Source: Isoetes taiwanensis
Lineage: Eukaryota > Streptophyta > Lycopodiopsida > Isoetales > Isoetaceae
NCBI GenBank assembly: GCA_021234155.1
Contig: JAJEKV010000006.1
Coordinates: forward strand, 14,276,902-14,340,901
Direction of reading: 5' to 3'
DNA length: 64,000 nt
A program made the position numbers and the translations under genes. This document shows positions 11,201-21,631 of the stretch, piece after piece; within the stretch, counting starts at the first letter, position 1; every line of letters begins with the position of its first letter. The notes under the pieces are model-generated. The model did no database searches, was not told the DNA's origin, and saw only the letters and a list, made by a program, of their open reading frames with translations.

Positions 11201-12360
11201 GATGTTAGGAAGACATCTCTCTAAGAGTTTTGTTATTTTGTTTTATGATGGCACTGGGCTGCTAGCAGCTGCTTCTCGGCTTAATAGCATGGTCAAATAT
11301 CAAATCAAATAGTATGAACACAATTACAAAAAGTGATGTCGTAATTTGCAGCTAGGTCCGTCAGCACTAGAATTGAGTTGTATAAGAATCCAAAACAATA
11401 ATCTCCTTTTGTCAAAATGATGGCTCCAAGATGCTAGACTTAAGGAGAATGATGATATGCAGAGCATCGTCATTACATGCCTTATAGGTGAAGTTACGGC
11501 TATGGTGACAGGAGTAAATGCAGGACTTAAAAGTTACTCCACGGTGATGCATCATGCACCTCATAGTGATTCAATTTATAATATTGTTAGCTACATTATA
11601 GCACATTTGAGCATTTAGCTCCCAAAAGTGCACGTGGGTGTTGGTTTTGTGCTTCTTAATTTGAAGCTTTTCTGAAATTGAGGTTTAGTTTCAGGCCAGG
11701 TGTGATTTAATGTGTTGGGCTTTGGCACTAGATCATGCAACATACCTGCAAAGTTGGAAGCAAATTGTTGAAGTGAGTTGTTTAAGGTCATAGATAATGG
11801 TATGAATATACAGTACTCAATTTCTTATGTCATTCTGAAAATGTTGACAAGCTATATTTTCTGCCAAGTCCAAGTTTTCCTTTGAGCACTCATGGTTGTA
11901 GCCTGAAGGTACAACTATGATGTTAGAAATGGAATACTTATCTCTAGAATTTCTTATGTTGAGTGTTAGTAGCATGGAGATGCCTCTCCCCCCTCAACCT
12001 CGCCCCGGAACTCCTGTTGGAACTACTTGCAATATTAGAAATAGTTATTATGATACATTACCTTGGGGCATAAATGGATGTACCACTTGAACCATTGAAA
12101 TTGGAAAGCCTCCCCCTTGTTTGAAGTATTTGCAATACATATTGGGGGTTCCAAAATTATTTCTACGAGGTGACCTATAGTTATTGGGTTCCCCATAAAC
12201 ATTTCAACCCTGTAAACATTGGGAGGCTAATAATGTGGGGCTGGATAACCATCATATGGTCTCAAATTAATGGATGTCCACTAACATCAACATTTAGATT
12301 AACAAAACTTAACTATTGAAACTGAGATGCCTATATTAGAAACAATTAGTATGATACTAA
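11200..12360. other. Intergenic DNA, nothing recognised
   Basis: AT-rich DNA with no open frame of note, no inverted repeats and no tRNA-like structure that I could see. Confidence 0.3.
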
Positions 12361-12361
12361 A

Positions 12362-12520
12362 GTGCATGACGTTATTGTTCAAAGTTATTATTGTTCAAAG
12401 TGCATGATGTCATTGTTATTGTTCAAAGTTACTGTTATTGTTCAAAGAAAAATCATGTTGAAAGTGCATGACGTCATTGTTATTGTTCAAAGTTATTGTT
12501 ATTGTTCATTGTTGCTCGAT
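12362..12520. repeat. Tandem repeat with CRE-like TGACGTCA sites
   Basis: Seen: three imperfect copies of a segment around tgcatgacgtcattgttatt and attgttcaaagtt, starting near 12362, 12401 and 12466. Two copies keep TGATGTCA/TGACGTCA-like cores, which resemble bZIP sites. No neighbouring gene supports a regulatory role. Confidence 0.5.
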
Positions 12521-13073
12521 AAATATTGGGAGTGCCAGCTGTGTAACCATTATATGGCCAAACATTAATGGTATTCTATCCATTTTAAAATTGCGAATAA
12601 TGAAACAATTATGAAGGTAGGACTATCAGAATAATGAAACAATTGCAGGCCTAAATTAAACGACTAAGATGCACATTTGATTGGACAGCTCAGATTGTTT
12701 CTTCAGAAGCGATTCCTCTGCTACCAAATTTCCTGAGCCAAAGATGGCATTGAGCTATCCGTCCCTATATTTTTCAAGGGACAAATGCCACCATGGAAAC
12801 CACGTTTTAGTTGAATGTTTATTAGTGCACTGCAAATAATAATCCGGACCTCAGTAATCACTGTAACGTTGGTCCGTTGAAACAGAAAAGGCAGTTCAAG
12901 AAAAGAATTGCCACATCGTATGATGATATAAATTGACGTCTGCATGGGTTCTACAAGAAATATAAATTGAATATATCCTCCTAAGCACGTTTAAACTACA
13001 GCTTGTTAATAAGCCAAATTCAGCTATAATCTGCACTGTTTAAAAAAACCTTAAAAGATTTCTTGAAAAGTAT

Positions 13074-13210
13074 CTTTATGCAATCATAGCGGCGAATAAT
13101 GCTCAATATGTTGAGGAACTGCCTTTTATATTTATGAATTCTCTTTATGCAATCATAGCGGCGAATAATGCTCAATATGTTGAGGAACTGCCTTTTGTAT
13201 TTAGGAATTC
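13074..13210. repeat. 69-bp tandem duplication
   Basis: Seen: caatcatagcggcgaataat occurs at 13081 and again at 13150, and both copies run through GAGGAACTGCC to AATTC with two or three changes. The period of 69 is divisible by three, but neither strand gives an obvious coding frame across it. Confidence 0.8.
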
Positions 13211-13290
13211 ACTTCACTTGAACGTGAAACATTGCATCAATGCTCACCTGTAAAGTGACACTAAATATTATTATGATATCACCAACTTAC

Positions 13291-15065
13291 AGGTCAAATG
13301 TGGTTCCCTTAGCAAAGATGAAGCTGTGCACAAAGCATTCCATACTCTTCCCACGGATGGACTCATCTTACAAATGACCTATCTGAGCCTAAAAGTGACA
13401 ACTTGCTAGACAAAATGTCAACATGGATAAATGAAGATAAGATGCCATTACCAATAATTTATTGCAACAGCCGATGTTGCAGATGAAATATATCACAAAT
13501 ATTAAACTTAATAAAATCTATGAAAATGCTTTGCACAGACCTTTTGCTTGCTTATCATTTCAAATGCTTGGCTAATCTCAGCTTGTTGATTCTGTTCATC
13601 CCCTTCACCTGAAAACAGAATGTTTGAGATACTATGTCTCATTAGTGACTGCAAGAAAAAATGCAACATTCTGTGTTAACTTGTGCTCCAAAAGAAATAA
13701 TAAATGGACCATAGAAACCAAGATATGATATTATGACATTGTCATCAACACTTCACCATGGAATACAAAACTTCCTTGGTTATCTTCCCAATCCGGCAGT
13801 CTGAGACCAATGGGCTGCTTACGGTGTTATCAACTACTAGACGGAATATTGTCTGCTTTGTCCAATTACCTTGACTATTTTGCCAGATATTACTAAGCCA
13901 AAATCTATAAGCAACACACAAGCCATGCCATTTTAGCTTATCCTCCTCCTGATTTCACAATATCCAAAGATAAGCAAGACTGTAAACAAGATCTTCTATC
14001 AGAGTAGCATACTGAGGCTACGAACTACTTCACTTGGGAACCCAAAGAGCAGTATTCCAAATGTATATCTGCAGGTATTCCAGAGAGCGAAAATGGTCGC
14101 TATGCATTTTATCGAGAAACATCTGCAAGCACAAGCAGACAATCTTTAGATGGGCCAAGCACAAATTTAGTAGCAGAGAAACGGTACGGGTTTTGGGTTC
14201 TGTGAATCAGGGCCCTGCTCTGGGAATCAAGCAGATCCCTATTTTGGGACCTGCGAATCAGACCCAGGCACTAAGAAAGCCTAAAATATCATCAAAATTT
14301 TAAATTTGAATGCAGATGCTAGCCGATTACCCTTTCTAAATCCTTGCCAGACACAAACCAGGCTTCATATGGGTACGATGGACACAAATCCGACCGCCAT
14401 TTGTAGCTCCAGTACTATTTTAGCAAATTCGCATGTAGCACTAACCACCAGTTCTGAATGGATATTCGCATGTAGCACTAACCACCAGTTCTGAATGGTT
14501 CCAGAATGATCTTATCCAGCATAAATCTGCCACAGACCCTGGAATCGATGGCAGGCATAAAATAATTGGAACAACAAGCTCGAGTTTTGTGCAGTGGACA
14601 CCACAATACAAAAAAAAAAGAAAAGAAATGGAGCTCTTATCAGAAAGAGGGCGCATCTCCAGTATGCCATAGCCATTACGGAGTATTATAGAGTAGAAGC
14701 ACGAGCAAAAAGGCTCTTGCTTGGCAAAAAATTAAGCCTGGTCTGTATGCCCCCGTTTCCCACAGAAGCTCACTGCAAAGCCAGCGAGATTTCTTCTCTC
14801 TTCTACCAATTCAAATGTTCCGTATACGCGGCCGATTAAACCCAGATACCAAAATGAGACGTCAAAGCTCCATCAAAGCGCCCAATTGAATCCGATTATC
14901 CAAACGGCGATGAGCTTCAAAGCCGGTAATGGCAGAGCTATGGCAAATCTGGTGAACACGAAAGATTCTTCGACCCCTGCATCTCTCTCAGCCAACAGAT
15001 TAAACCAGAAATATGAGCGAAACAAAGCAGATAACCTCTGGCGCCATGGCGAACGCATCTGCCAT
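13291..15065 (-). CDS. Candidate intron-rich gene, exon-like islands only
   Basis: Minus-strand islands with splice-like borders: 15065-15036 starts ATG and reads MADAFAMAPE before a GTTATC donor; 13608-13541 (acceptor TTTTCAG, donor GTCTGTG) reads EGDEQNQQAEISQAFEMISK then QK; 13366-13291 (donor GTAAGT) is open as DESIRGKSMECFVHSFIFAK in one frame but also open in another. Phases of consecutive islands do not join, so exons are missing or some calls are wrong. If real, the gene would be transcribed leftward from the heat-shock promoter copy at 15121-15490. No protein family recognised. Confidence 0.25.
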
Positions 15066-15120
15066 TGCTCGATAGCTCGAAAGAGAATAGAGATGCGGCG
15101 GAATAATAGGAATCGAAAAT

Positions 15121-15490
15121 GTAAACCATAAGTGCTCCAGCGGGCTCCAGTGATACACCATAAATGAACCCGACAGCATAGCCATGGCATACATAAGCAG
15201 TGCGCCCGCCTAAGAAGCAACCAGAATTCCAAAATAATTGCAACCCCTGATCACCGGATATATACCAGTAGTCAGAACATTCAAGAATGTTCTACAATTT
15301 CTTGCCATCTTCTAGAATTTTAAGACATTCTGGAAGCTACCATATCTCCGCCAAGAACCTTCTGGAAGCCACCATATCCGACGGCCGAGATTGCGTGGGA
15401 GCGAATGGGCGGCCGAGATCTGGCAGCTTATATATAATGGAACCTTCTGGAAGCCACTCCTAATAATTACATATATATTCAGAGATATAT
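15121..15490. promoter_or_regulatory. Heat-shock-element-rich promoter, copy 2
   Basis: Near-identical to 1-362 apart from small indels (a gap of about 13 bases near 15154 and an insertion gcgcccgcct near 15203). The perfect HSE GAACATTCAAGAATGTTC sits at 15275-15292, later TTC/GAA groups follow in the same order, and TATATATAA is at about 15430. Leftward it faces the exon-like MADAFAMAPE start. Rightward it faces the CACTA end at 15852. The copy implies a tandem or dispersed duplication about 15.1 kb apart. Confidence 0.6.
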
Positions 15491-15851
15491 ATTTTATCAT
15501 TTTTCACGTGGACGTTAAAATTCCATCATCATTCTCATTGCTAAATGTGTCTACTCATTTTTATATTATTTCAATCAAGAATTTGTCTTATGCACCGTTC
15601 TTTGTTTTGGTTGTTATGGGAGATCTTGCAGCTTCTGCAACACCGCTGGAAACTCTAAGACGTTTGAGAAATTCTGGCAGGCTACCATGTTAAAATGTTC
15701 CAAGGGTCGTTTTCTATTAAAACTCCAGTAAGCAACATCACGATATTCCGCTTTGCTTAGCAGCCTGGGTCCTCCACCATGGTAATTAACATTTGCTTTG
15801 TACCTATAGAAACAGAAGAAGGATCGAATGAGGTAACTAGGATTAAACGCA
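15491..15851. other. Spacer before the CACTA-like end
   Basis: Non-repetitive stretch without a convincing ORF. It ends at ...ggattaaacgca, directly before the CACTACAAGGG terminus. Confidence 0.3.
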
Positions 15852-15857
15852 CACTAC

Positions 15858-16372
15858 AAGGGATAGTCGACCTTCAACGACGTCCACAGGTCGTTGAACG
15901 ACGTCAAATCATCGAGGAACGACGACAACGTCGTTTGACGACTTTGATGTCGTTGGTCGACGCCACACAGAGCTGACGTGTCCACCATGCCTGCGTGGCA
16001 TGGTGCTGTTGCCAAGCTGGCAGGCCTGCGTGGCAAGACACGTCAGCTAGACATCGTTCAACGACGTCGCACAGAGCTGACGTGTCCACCATGCCTGCGT
16101 GGCATGGTGTCTGTTATAGGCGGGGCGAGCTGCGTGACAAGACGTCGGCTAGGCGTCGTTGATCGATGCCACCGCAAGCTGATGTGTCCACCATGCCCGC
16201 ATGGCATGGTCTTGTTGCTGCCGGCGGGCGGCTGCGTGACAAGACACGTCAGCTAGACGTCGTTCAACGACGTCGCACAGAGCTGACGTGTCCACCATGC
16301 CTGCGTGGCATGGTGCTGTTGCCAAGCTGGCAGGCCTGCGTGACAAGACACGTCAGCTAGACGTCGTTGAAC
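15858..16372. repeat. Four 104-bp units of nested palindromes
   Basis: Seen: CTGACGTGTCCACCATGCC anchors start near 15973, 16077, 16179 and 16283, a period of 102-104. Each unit holds CTGACGTGTC…GACACGTCAG as an outer stem, CACCATGCC-tgcgt-GGCATGGTG as an inner hairpin, GCCAAGCTGGC, and then the palindrome ACGTCGTTcAACGACGT. The whole unit can fold as a branched structure. By analogy with subterminal arrays of En/Spm elements these are probably transposase-accessory binding sites. That function is inferred. Confidence 0.8.
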
Positions 16373-16490
16373 GACGTGGCATACGAAAATTCTAACACGT
16401 CAGCTTGACGTGTTAAACGACGTGGCATACGAAAATTTTAACACGTCAGCTTGACGTCGTTAAACGACGTGGCATACGAAAATTTTAAGA
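16371..16490. repeat. 46-bp tandem repeat (three copies)
   Basis: Seen: acgacgtggcatacgaaaat begins at 16371, 16417 and 16464. The units are joined by aacacgtcagcttgacgt, so each also carries half-sites of the larger palindrome array. Confidence 0.8.
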
Positions 16491-16542
16491 TAAAAACAGT
16501 ATCCGATCTATCTATTCTCAAGAAAAAGGTAGGGCAGATCCG

Positions 16543-16869
16543 ATGGCGATAACCCGAAGCAAGTGTCAAATCCTTCGGATGTTGAAGGACTTGGCTACTT
16601 ATGCAGGAGGTAGGCCTGCTAGTTCAAAGCGCAGGTCATCAATCGCGAAGTCAGCACCGGTAAAGGGAAAGAGATGCAAGGGAAAGCAGAAACTCAGATC
16701 ATCAAAATCAATGAAAAAACTTTCCACTGATCAATCCGGCAGACCAAAGCCAGAGCCCGAAAAAAAGAGGTTAAAGATTGTTCACGTTGTGTCTGACGTG
16801 TCCTCGGATGATGATTCAGAAGACTCCGCAGGATACATTGGCTATGCATTTCCCAGGCATATAGGCTGA
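16543..16869 (+). CDS. Small basic protein of the CACTA-like element
   Basis: A 108-codon ORF starting MAITRSKCQILRMLKDL just after the 46-bp repeats. The middle is very basic (KSAPVKGKRCKGKQKL, many K/R/S). The C-terminal third turns acidic (VSDVSSDDDSEDSA), then ends YAFPRHIG. Such a basic-acidic layout suits a nuclear DNA-binding accessory factor. I recognise no domain. The flanking palindromic arrays suggest it could recognise them. A polyadenylation-like AATAAA lies about 25 bases past the stop. It could also be non-functional. Confidence 0.4.
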   Translation: MAITRSKCQILRMLKDLATYAGGRPASSKRRSSIAKSAPVKGKRCKGKQKLRSSKSMKKLSTDQSGRPKPEPEKKRLKIVHVVSDVSSDDDSEDSAGYIGYAFPRHIG

Positions 16870-17075
16870 CCAAGATGTTTTTGTAAATCAATGAAAATAT
16901 CAATAAAAAAGTTCTTGTAAATCTCAAATTTTATACATCTCACATTCTGTTATACATTTGCTTTGAATATATTTTAGATTTAATATATTACACTTCTGTT
17001 ATATAAAAGACAAAAATTCTCTGTTTTTTTTTTAAGTGTTAGCATGACTTATGTTTAAACTGTTATATTCAATGG

Positions 17076-17185
17076 TTGGCCAGCTCAATCAGCTCAATGG
17101 TGTTCAATCAGTTCAATCAGTTCAATGGTTGGCCAGTTCAATCAGTTCTATTTAAAGTGTTATATTCAATGGTTGGCCACATCAA
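17076..17185. repeat. Tandem CAATCAGTTCAATGGTTGGCC repeats
   Basis: Seen: repeated caatggttggcca, tcaatcagttcaat and similar phrases (17069-17180) just before the second palindrome array. Non-coding. Confidence 0.55.
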
Positions 17186-17378
17186 CCAGCTGACGTGTCC
17201 ACCATGCCTGCGTGGCATGGTGCTGTTGCCAAGCTGGCAGGCCTGTGTGTCAAGACACGTCAGGATGACGTCGTTGAACGACGTCCAGCAGAGCTGACGT
17301 GTCCACCATGCCTGCGTGGCATGGTGGGCCTGCGTGTCAAGACAAGTCAGGTAGACGTCGTTAAACGACGTCCCACAG
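17186..17378. repeat. Two further palindromic array units
   Basis: Seen: CTGACGTGTCCACCATGCC anchors at 17190 and 17294 (104 apart), with ACGTCGTTGAACGACGT at 17269-17285 and ACGTCGTTAAACGACGT at 17355-17371. The second unit lacks the GCCAAGCTGGC arm. Confidence 0.75.
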
Positions 17379-17395
17379 ACTTGATGATGAATACG

Positions 17396-17420
17396 AACCC
17401 TAACCCTAACCCTAACCCTA
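17396..17420. repeat. Interstitial telomere-like (CCCTAA)4
   Basis: Seen: gaaccctaaccctaaccc and onward, four hexamer units (TTAGGG on the other strand), about 30 bases outside the 5' LTR. The usual plant telomere repeat is the heptamer TTTAGGG, so this is the hexamer variant. Too short to mark a telomere. Confidence 0.7.
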
Positions 17421-17451
17421 CATCCACGTTATAAGTGGATCCATCGATAAG

Positions 17452-19013
17452 CGTGGCGTTCCGGCACAATATACGGTCCCGGGCGATCTTGTATGCGACC
17501 TTCGTCCACGCCCATCCATCCCGGCGTGTACGGTAATGATGTGTAGCTAGGCGAGTAGCCCCTAGGGGGCAACTTGCAAGGTATGTGCATTTATTAATGT
17601 GCACATTTACCAATGTGCACATTTATCTAAGTGGACACCTTTATGCCACCTAGCCATTAAAGGCAAGTGGGCCATACCCAATTATCCCACATGCTTAAAA
17701 GGGATAATTGGAAACCCTAGCCCTAAACCCTTGTCTATTTAGGTTAGAGAAACCCTAACTTGCTATTTTTAGTCCATAGGGTTTTAGAGCTCGCTTTTGG
17801 CTGCCCCGTGAGCCAAAACCGCCCCGACGCCGCATTTGTCTAAGCGAATTGCACCATTAGTTCCCCTTGATTCGAAAGTTTCAGCAGATGGTCGAACTTC
17901 AGTCGAGGAGGAAACCCGGGGATCGGTATTTAGTCAATTTAATAGCCTAAACTGTCTTTCAGTCATTGTATCAGTAGATTTAACCTATTAAATTGCCCAT
18001 AGCAGCATCTTAGATTCCTAGATACCAGACACTAACTAAAGAACCTAACTCTATGATATAGATTAGATCTAGTTCTTTAGTTCGTCTGTGATGTATATGG
18101 ATGATGTATCTCTGTGAACTCCTTGTATTGGGAAGGGGGGTAGAGACCCTAAAGCTTGGTAGTTGATGCTCCTAGAGTAGCCTCTCTAGCACACTATAGA
18201 TTCGGCCTGTGTACAAGAACCACACCTGGCTGTGGGTGAAGGGGCCAGACTGGCTAAGAAGGAGGTTCGTGTTCTGACCCTTGAAAATGATCCCTCTGGT
18301 GTGTAAGACCTACCGGGGATCATCGTGACTAGGTCTAATGGCTTGCCACTGAGTGCGGGCAAGGCATGGGCTCGACACCCGTGAAGTGGTGTTCACTTTC
18401 CAGTGGGTTCAGTCGAATAAGGGCAGTGGCCCTCTAGTCACCTTGAGTCAGCATGTAGACCTCTGGAGGGAGTGATCCCTACCTGCCCCATCGGAACTGG
18501 GGAGATGCAACCCAGGAATAGCCCTTTTGGCTATGCATCCGGCGGGCTACGGTCAGGTCCCAACACTTTTCAGCCTACTCTGCAAAGTGTGCACAGGAAG
18601 GACGGATGGAGTGGACAACCCTATGCCATGTTCTCATGCCAGCCAAATCCATTGCCATGAATTCTGTCTGCAATGAACTCTGGAGACCCAAGCCGTCAGT
18701 CATTCCTTCGAGTCTGAGCCTTGGGTAGGAACCCCTATATGTATGATGCTGATCATTGTCTATGCAGATGTTGATGCCCCGCCCCTCTGGGTGGATATGT
18801 GATTATGTTGTTTACTGACATGTATATTTACGCTTCCGCAGCTAGGTAGGCCCTGAGGGAGACAGGGTAAAATGACCCCTTCACTCTTCCCACTGGGACT
18901 CGTTACGGGTGCAGTGATATGTTGAGGGCCCTGTATCAGTATGGAGCTGGTATGGGGGATGAACTCCTGTTTGTCTACGGTGAGTGCACCGTATACGAGT
19001 AGGGGACGTCACA
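17452..19013 (+). repeat. 5' LTR of the chromovirus
   Basis: Ends in …GACGTCACA at 19013, directly before the primer-binding site. The start aligns with TGTGACGTT of the other LTR but reads CGTGGCGTT, so the 5' terminal dinucleotide has mutated. About the first 90 bases differ strongly from the 3' LTR, while the rest is almost identical, including the run from GTAGCTAGGCGAGTAGCCCC onwards. Confidence 0.88.
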
Positions 19014-19014
19014 G

Positions 19015-19026
19015 TGGTATCAGAGC
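19015..19026 (+). other. Primer-binding site, initiator tRNA-Met
   Basis: TGGTATCAGAGC, one base after the 5' LTR, is complementary to the 3' end of plant initiator tRNA-Met. This is the usual primer of plant Ty1/copia and Ty3/gypsy elements. Confidence 0.92.
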
Positions 19027-19221
19027 AATGTTCTTGGAGACCAAGAGCAAAGCACTGACCATGCTCCCAGTAGTGCTAACTCGATAGGATCCTCAAACCT
19101 CGAAAAGTGGGAATTTTTTTTCTCATTTTTGTAGTTTTTGCTAAGCTAGTAACAGTTAAGTGAATTGGAACGTAATAAGACTAAAAAAAAATAGTGAGCC
19201 AAAACCTTTTTCAGCAAGGTG

Positions 19222-19480
19222 GTCTCACATGTCGCGCCTGGTCAAAGAACTGAACTTTAGTTTTTGAACAGGGCGCTACGTGTGAGACATTGAGCGAAAA
19301 ATACCTTAAAACTTGATAAATTTCACAAAAGTAATATGATAAGGCGAGTTCCAAGGTAAGAATTAGTTAGAATAATATGTTTAAACCACTTAAATTACTT
19401 AAAAATGTGTAAGATCTCACAGGTCGCGCCTGGTCTAAAAACTAAACTCTAGTTTTTGAACAGGGCGCTACGTGTGAGAC
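19222..19480 (+). repeat. Paired 67-nt hairpins upstream of ORF1
   Basis: Seen: two 67-base inverted repeats at 19222-19288 and 19414-19480, starting 192 bases apart. Each has arms GTCTCACAYGTCGCGCC…GGCGCTACGTGTGAGAC (a conserved C/A mismatch in the middle of the stem) and an inner inverted pair AAACTAAA/TAGTTTTTGA around a short loop. Two more copies precede ORF2. They lie in the retroviral leader, where packaging or translation-control structures are found in other elements. The role here is unknown. Confidence 0.85.
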
Positions 19481-19582
19481 CAATAATTATAAAAACTCTG
19501 AAATAAGTGTATGTTTTAAATAAATAGGTGCCTTGGCACGTTAAATAGAGCAACTTGAATTTCGACCTAAAATTGCCCAAGC

Positions 19583-19590
19583 TATAAATA
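19583..19590 (+). promoter_or_regulatory. Internal TATA box before ORF1
   Basis: TATAAATA in the context attgcccaagcTATAAATAgat, followed by a C-rich leader and the ORF1 ATG at 19706, 123 bases downstream. The same context precedes the TATAAATAGAT at 21621, so the module hairpin pair plus TATA is duplicated. Confidence 0.5.
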
Positions 19591-19705
19591 GATGTAGACC
19601 CCCTCCTCCCCCCCCCCCCATTTGCACGCCCCCGCCCCTAGAAATCCGCTCTCCCTCACCTAGGCGATCTTTGGGCGCTGACATCCGATCGACGAGCCGT
19701 CGAAC

Positions 19706-21022
19706 ATGGCGAGAACCAAACAGACCGGGGAAGGCCATCCGCCCAGCGAATCTCCCAAATACCATGATCCTTACCCTGATACGTAGAATGCTTCAGGAGC
19801 GCCTTCGATGGACCGGTCTTCATCGAGTGAGGAAGCGGCTTGCATCTAACACCAAAACGGCGATCCCAACAGATCGAGGAAGATGCACACTCCGATGCGG
19901 GAACAGAGGTCCTAGACGAGGAGCAGTCGGACATCATGCAGAAGATTCTCGACGAAGTGGAAGAGGAGGAAAGAAGGAAGAAGCTGGAACAAGACCGCGT
20001 GGCCGAGGAGCGTGAGGAGCAGAGGCAGCCGACTCCCGAGCCAACCATCGAGGAGCAACTCGAAGCTTGGATTCGAGAGAAGGAGGCTGAGGAGCGAGAG
20101 GAGCAAAGAGAGCCAAGGCTCGAGCCAAGTGAAGAAGAAGACCTCGCGGCCTGGATCGCAAAGCATGAAGAAAAACAACGGCGCCGGGAAAGCAAGAAGA
20201 GGAAGAGGGAGGAGGAGGAGGCAAAAGCAGCCGAAGAACTGAAGAAGAAAAAGGGCAAAGCCGTGGAGCAGCCCAAAAGAAAGCTAAAGAAGACCCCCAA
20301 CCATAAGGTCGTCATCAACGAACGACCAGCTGACCAGCCCCTGCCCTCCTCCGACGACTCAGAAGACGAAGACTTCAACTCCAACACCGAAGGTGGAAGC
20401 TCTTCTAAACCCCCAGGCGATGAGCAGCCAATACCCAACCCGACCTGGAACAGCAGAACCAAGTGCAGAAGCCCCCTCCTTATCCAGCTTGGGACAGGAA
20501 GAAACAACCACGGCCTGCCCGAGAATCCTATGTCACGGACCCCGTCAAGATCTACGAGCGAAAGATGAGGGAACATGAGGCGTACATGAAGATGTGGGAG
20601 GCTTACAACTCCTACTACCAGGAGAACAGGGTCAGAACCATCGAGGGTGGACATCCAACGAAGAGCCAGACACTAAGGCCGCCACCACCAAAGCCCAAGG
20701 CCCCTATGAACCAGCCAAGAAGAAGCCCAGCAGGAAGGAGACCGAGAGAAGAGCACTAAGAGAGATTAGGCACTTCCAGCGCAGTTACGGCCTCCTAATT
20801 CCCCATGCCCCCTTTGCTCGGCTAGTTAGAGAAGTCATACAGGACTTCAACACTAGCATGAGGGTCACAGATGAGATGCTGCTAGCACTGCAGGAAGCAG
20901 CTGAGCAGAGGATAGTGCAACATTTTGAAGACTCGACAGCTTGCACTGTTCATGGAAAGCGAGTAACCCTCATGAGGAAGGACATGCAATTAGCTAGCTT
21001 AATTAAGGGAGATCCCAAATAA
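19706..21022 (+). pseudogene. ORF1 (Gag-like), starts with histone H3 tail sequence, frameshifted
   Basis: The ATG at 19706 opens MARTKQTGEGHPPSESPKYH; residues 2-7 (ARTKQT) equal the first six residues of mature histone H3. This frame hits TAG at 19784, resumes (NASGAPSMDRSSSSEE) and shifts near 19840 into a long open stretch to 20568: highly charged EEREEQRQ/EEEERRKKLEQ coiled-coil, then lysine-rich NLS-like KKKKGKAVEQPKRKLKK and a serine/acidic tract. Two further frames carry on to 21022 (a YEPAKKKPSRKE region, then a helical tail ending LIKGDPK). The position after the PBS fits Gag, but I see no zinc knuckle and no conserved Gag fold. At least three lesions make it non-functional here. 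Confidence 0.6.
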
Positions 21023-21162
21023 ACATTTTGTAAATAATAAAACATTTTGTAATATTTAATTTTGAGTAGTTTATGTGTCCAATCTTACTTAATTAGGACA
21101 AATTAGCAAGTAGTAGCTTTTGTTTGAGTAAAATAGCACATTCCTAGACCAAAAAGTGTGAT

Positions 21163-21429
21163 GTCTCACACGTCGCGCCTGATCAAGAAACTAAAGTCCA
21201 GTTTTTGCACGAGGCGCTACGTGTGAGACCTTGCCCAAAATCACCCAAAACAACTCCAAATTGACCAAGTAAGGGGTCGATTCTACTTAATTTGATGAGT
21301 CTGTCATCTTTACACCCTTAGTTTACCCGAATTGGACATGTTTTGATCAAAATGGGACTGATGTCTCACACGTCGCACCTGGTCAAGAAACTAAAGTCTA
21401 GTTTTTGAACGAGGCACTACCTGTGAGAC
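21163..21429 (+). repeat. Paired 67-nt hairpins upstream of ORF2
   Basis: Seen: copies 3 (21163-21229) and 4 (21363-21429) of the hairpin at 19222, 200 bases apart. Copy 3 keeps the full arms. Copy 4 has GCACC/GGCAC and ACCTGTGAGAC changes, so its stem is weaker. The pair again precedes a TATAAATAGAT (21621), as in front of ORF1. Confidence 0.85.
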
Positions 21430-21620
21430 CTCCTACCATTTCTCCCCCATAACTTGTCCAAATGATCTCCAACTTGTTGTGTTAGGACCTTTAGGTAATC
21501 CAGTCATGCTCAAACCCTTAAATTAGTCTTCCAATCCCCATTTAGACCTCAATATAGGCTAGAATTGCCCAACCCCAGGAATTTTCCAAGTTACCCAAAA
21601 ATTAGGGTTTCCCCCTTTTC

Positions 21621-21631
21621 TATAAATAGAT
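21621..21631 (+). promoter_or_regulatory. Internal TATA box before ORF2
   Basis: ttttcTATAAATAGATccc, 122 bases before the ATG at 21743. Context and distance to the ATG mirror those of ORF1 (123 bases). Confidence 0.5.

Noticed and set aside
14873-15243. Three overlapping minus-strand frames of 64-119 codons next to the heat-shock promoter
   Set aside because: They overlap in all three frames and show no domain; only the short MADAFAMAPE piece with a splice-like end is kept, at low confidence.
15858-16372. Cys/Arg-rich frames in the palindromic array
   Set aside because: The same peptide text (CPPCLRGMV) recurs with each DNA unit, in both strands and several frames, so it reflects the repeat and not a gene.
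15858-17378. CRISPR-like array
   Set aside because: The regular units have no unique spacers and form nested palindromes in a eukaryotic transposon; not a CRISPR.
17452-19013. Short open frames in both LTRs
   Set aside because: They are present in both LTRs only because the LTRs are copies; no domain and no consistent start.
19656-20654. 332-codon minus-strand frame, serine/leucine-rich
   Set aside because: Antisense shadow of the charged ORF1 of the chromovirus; the sense strand has the logical start, context and composition.
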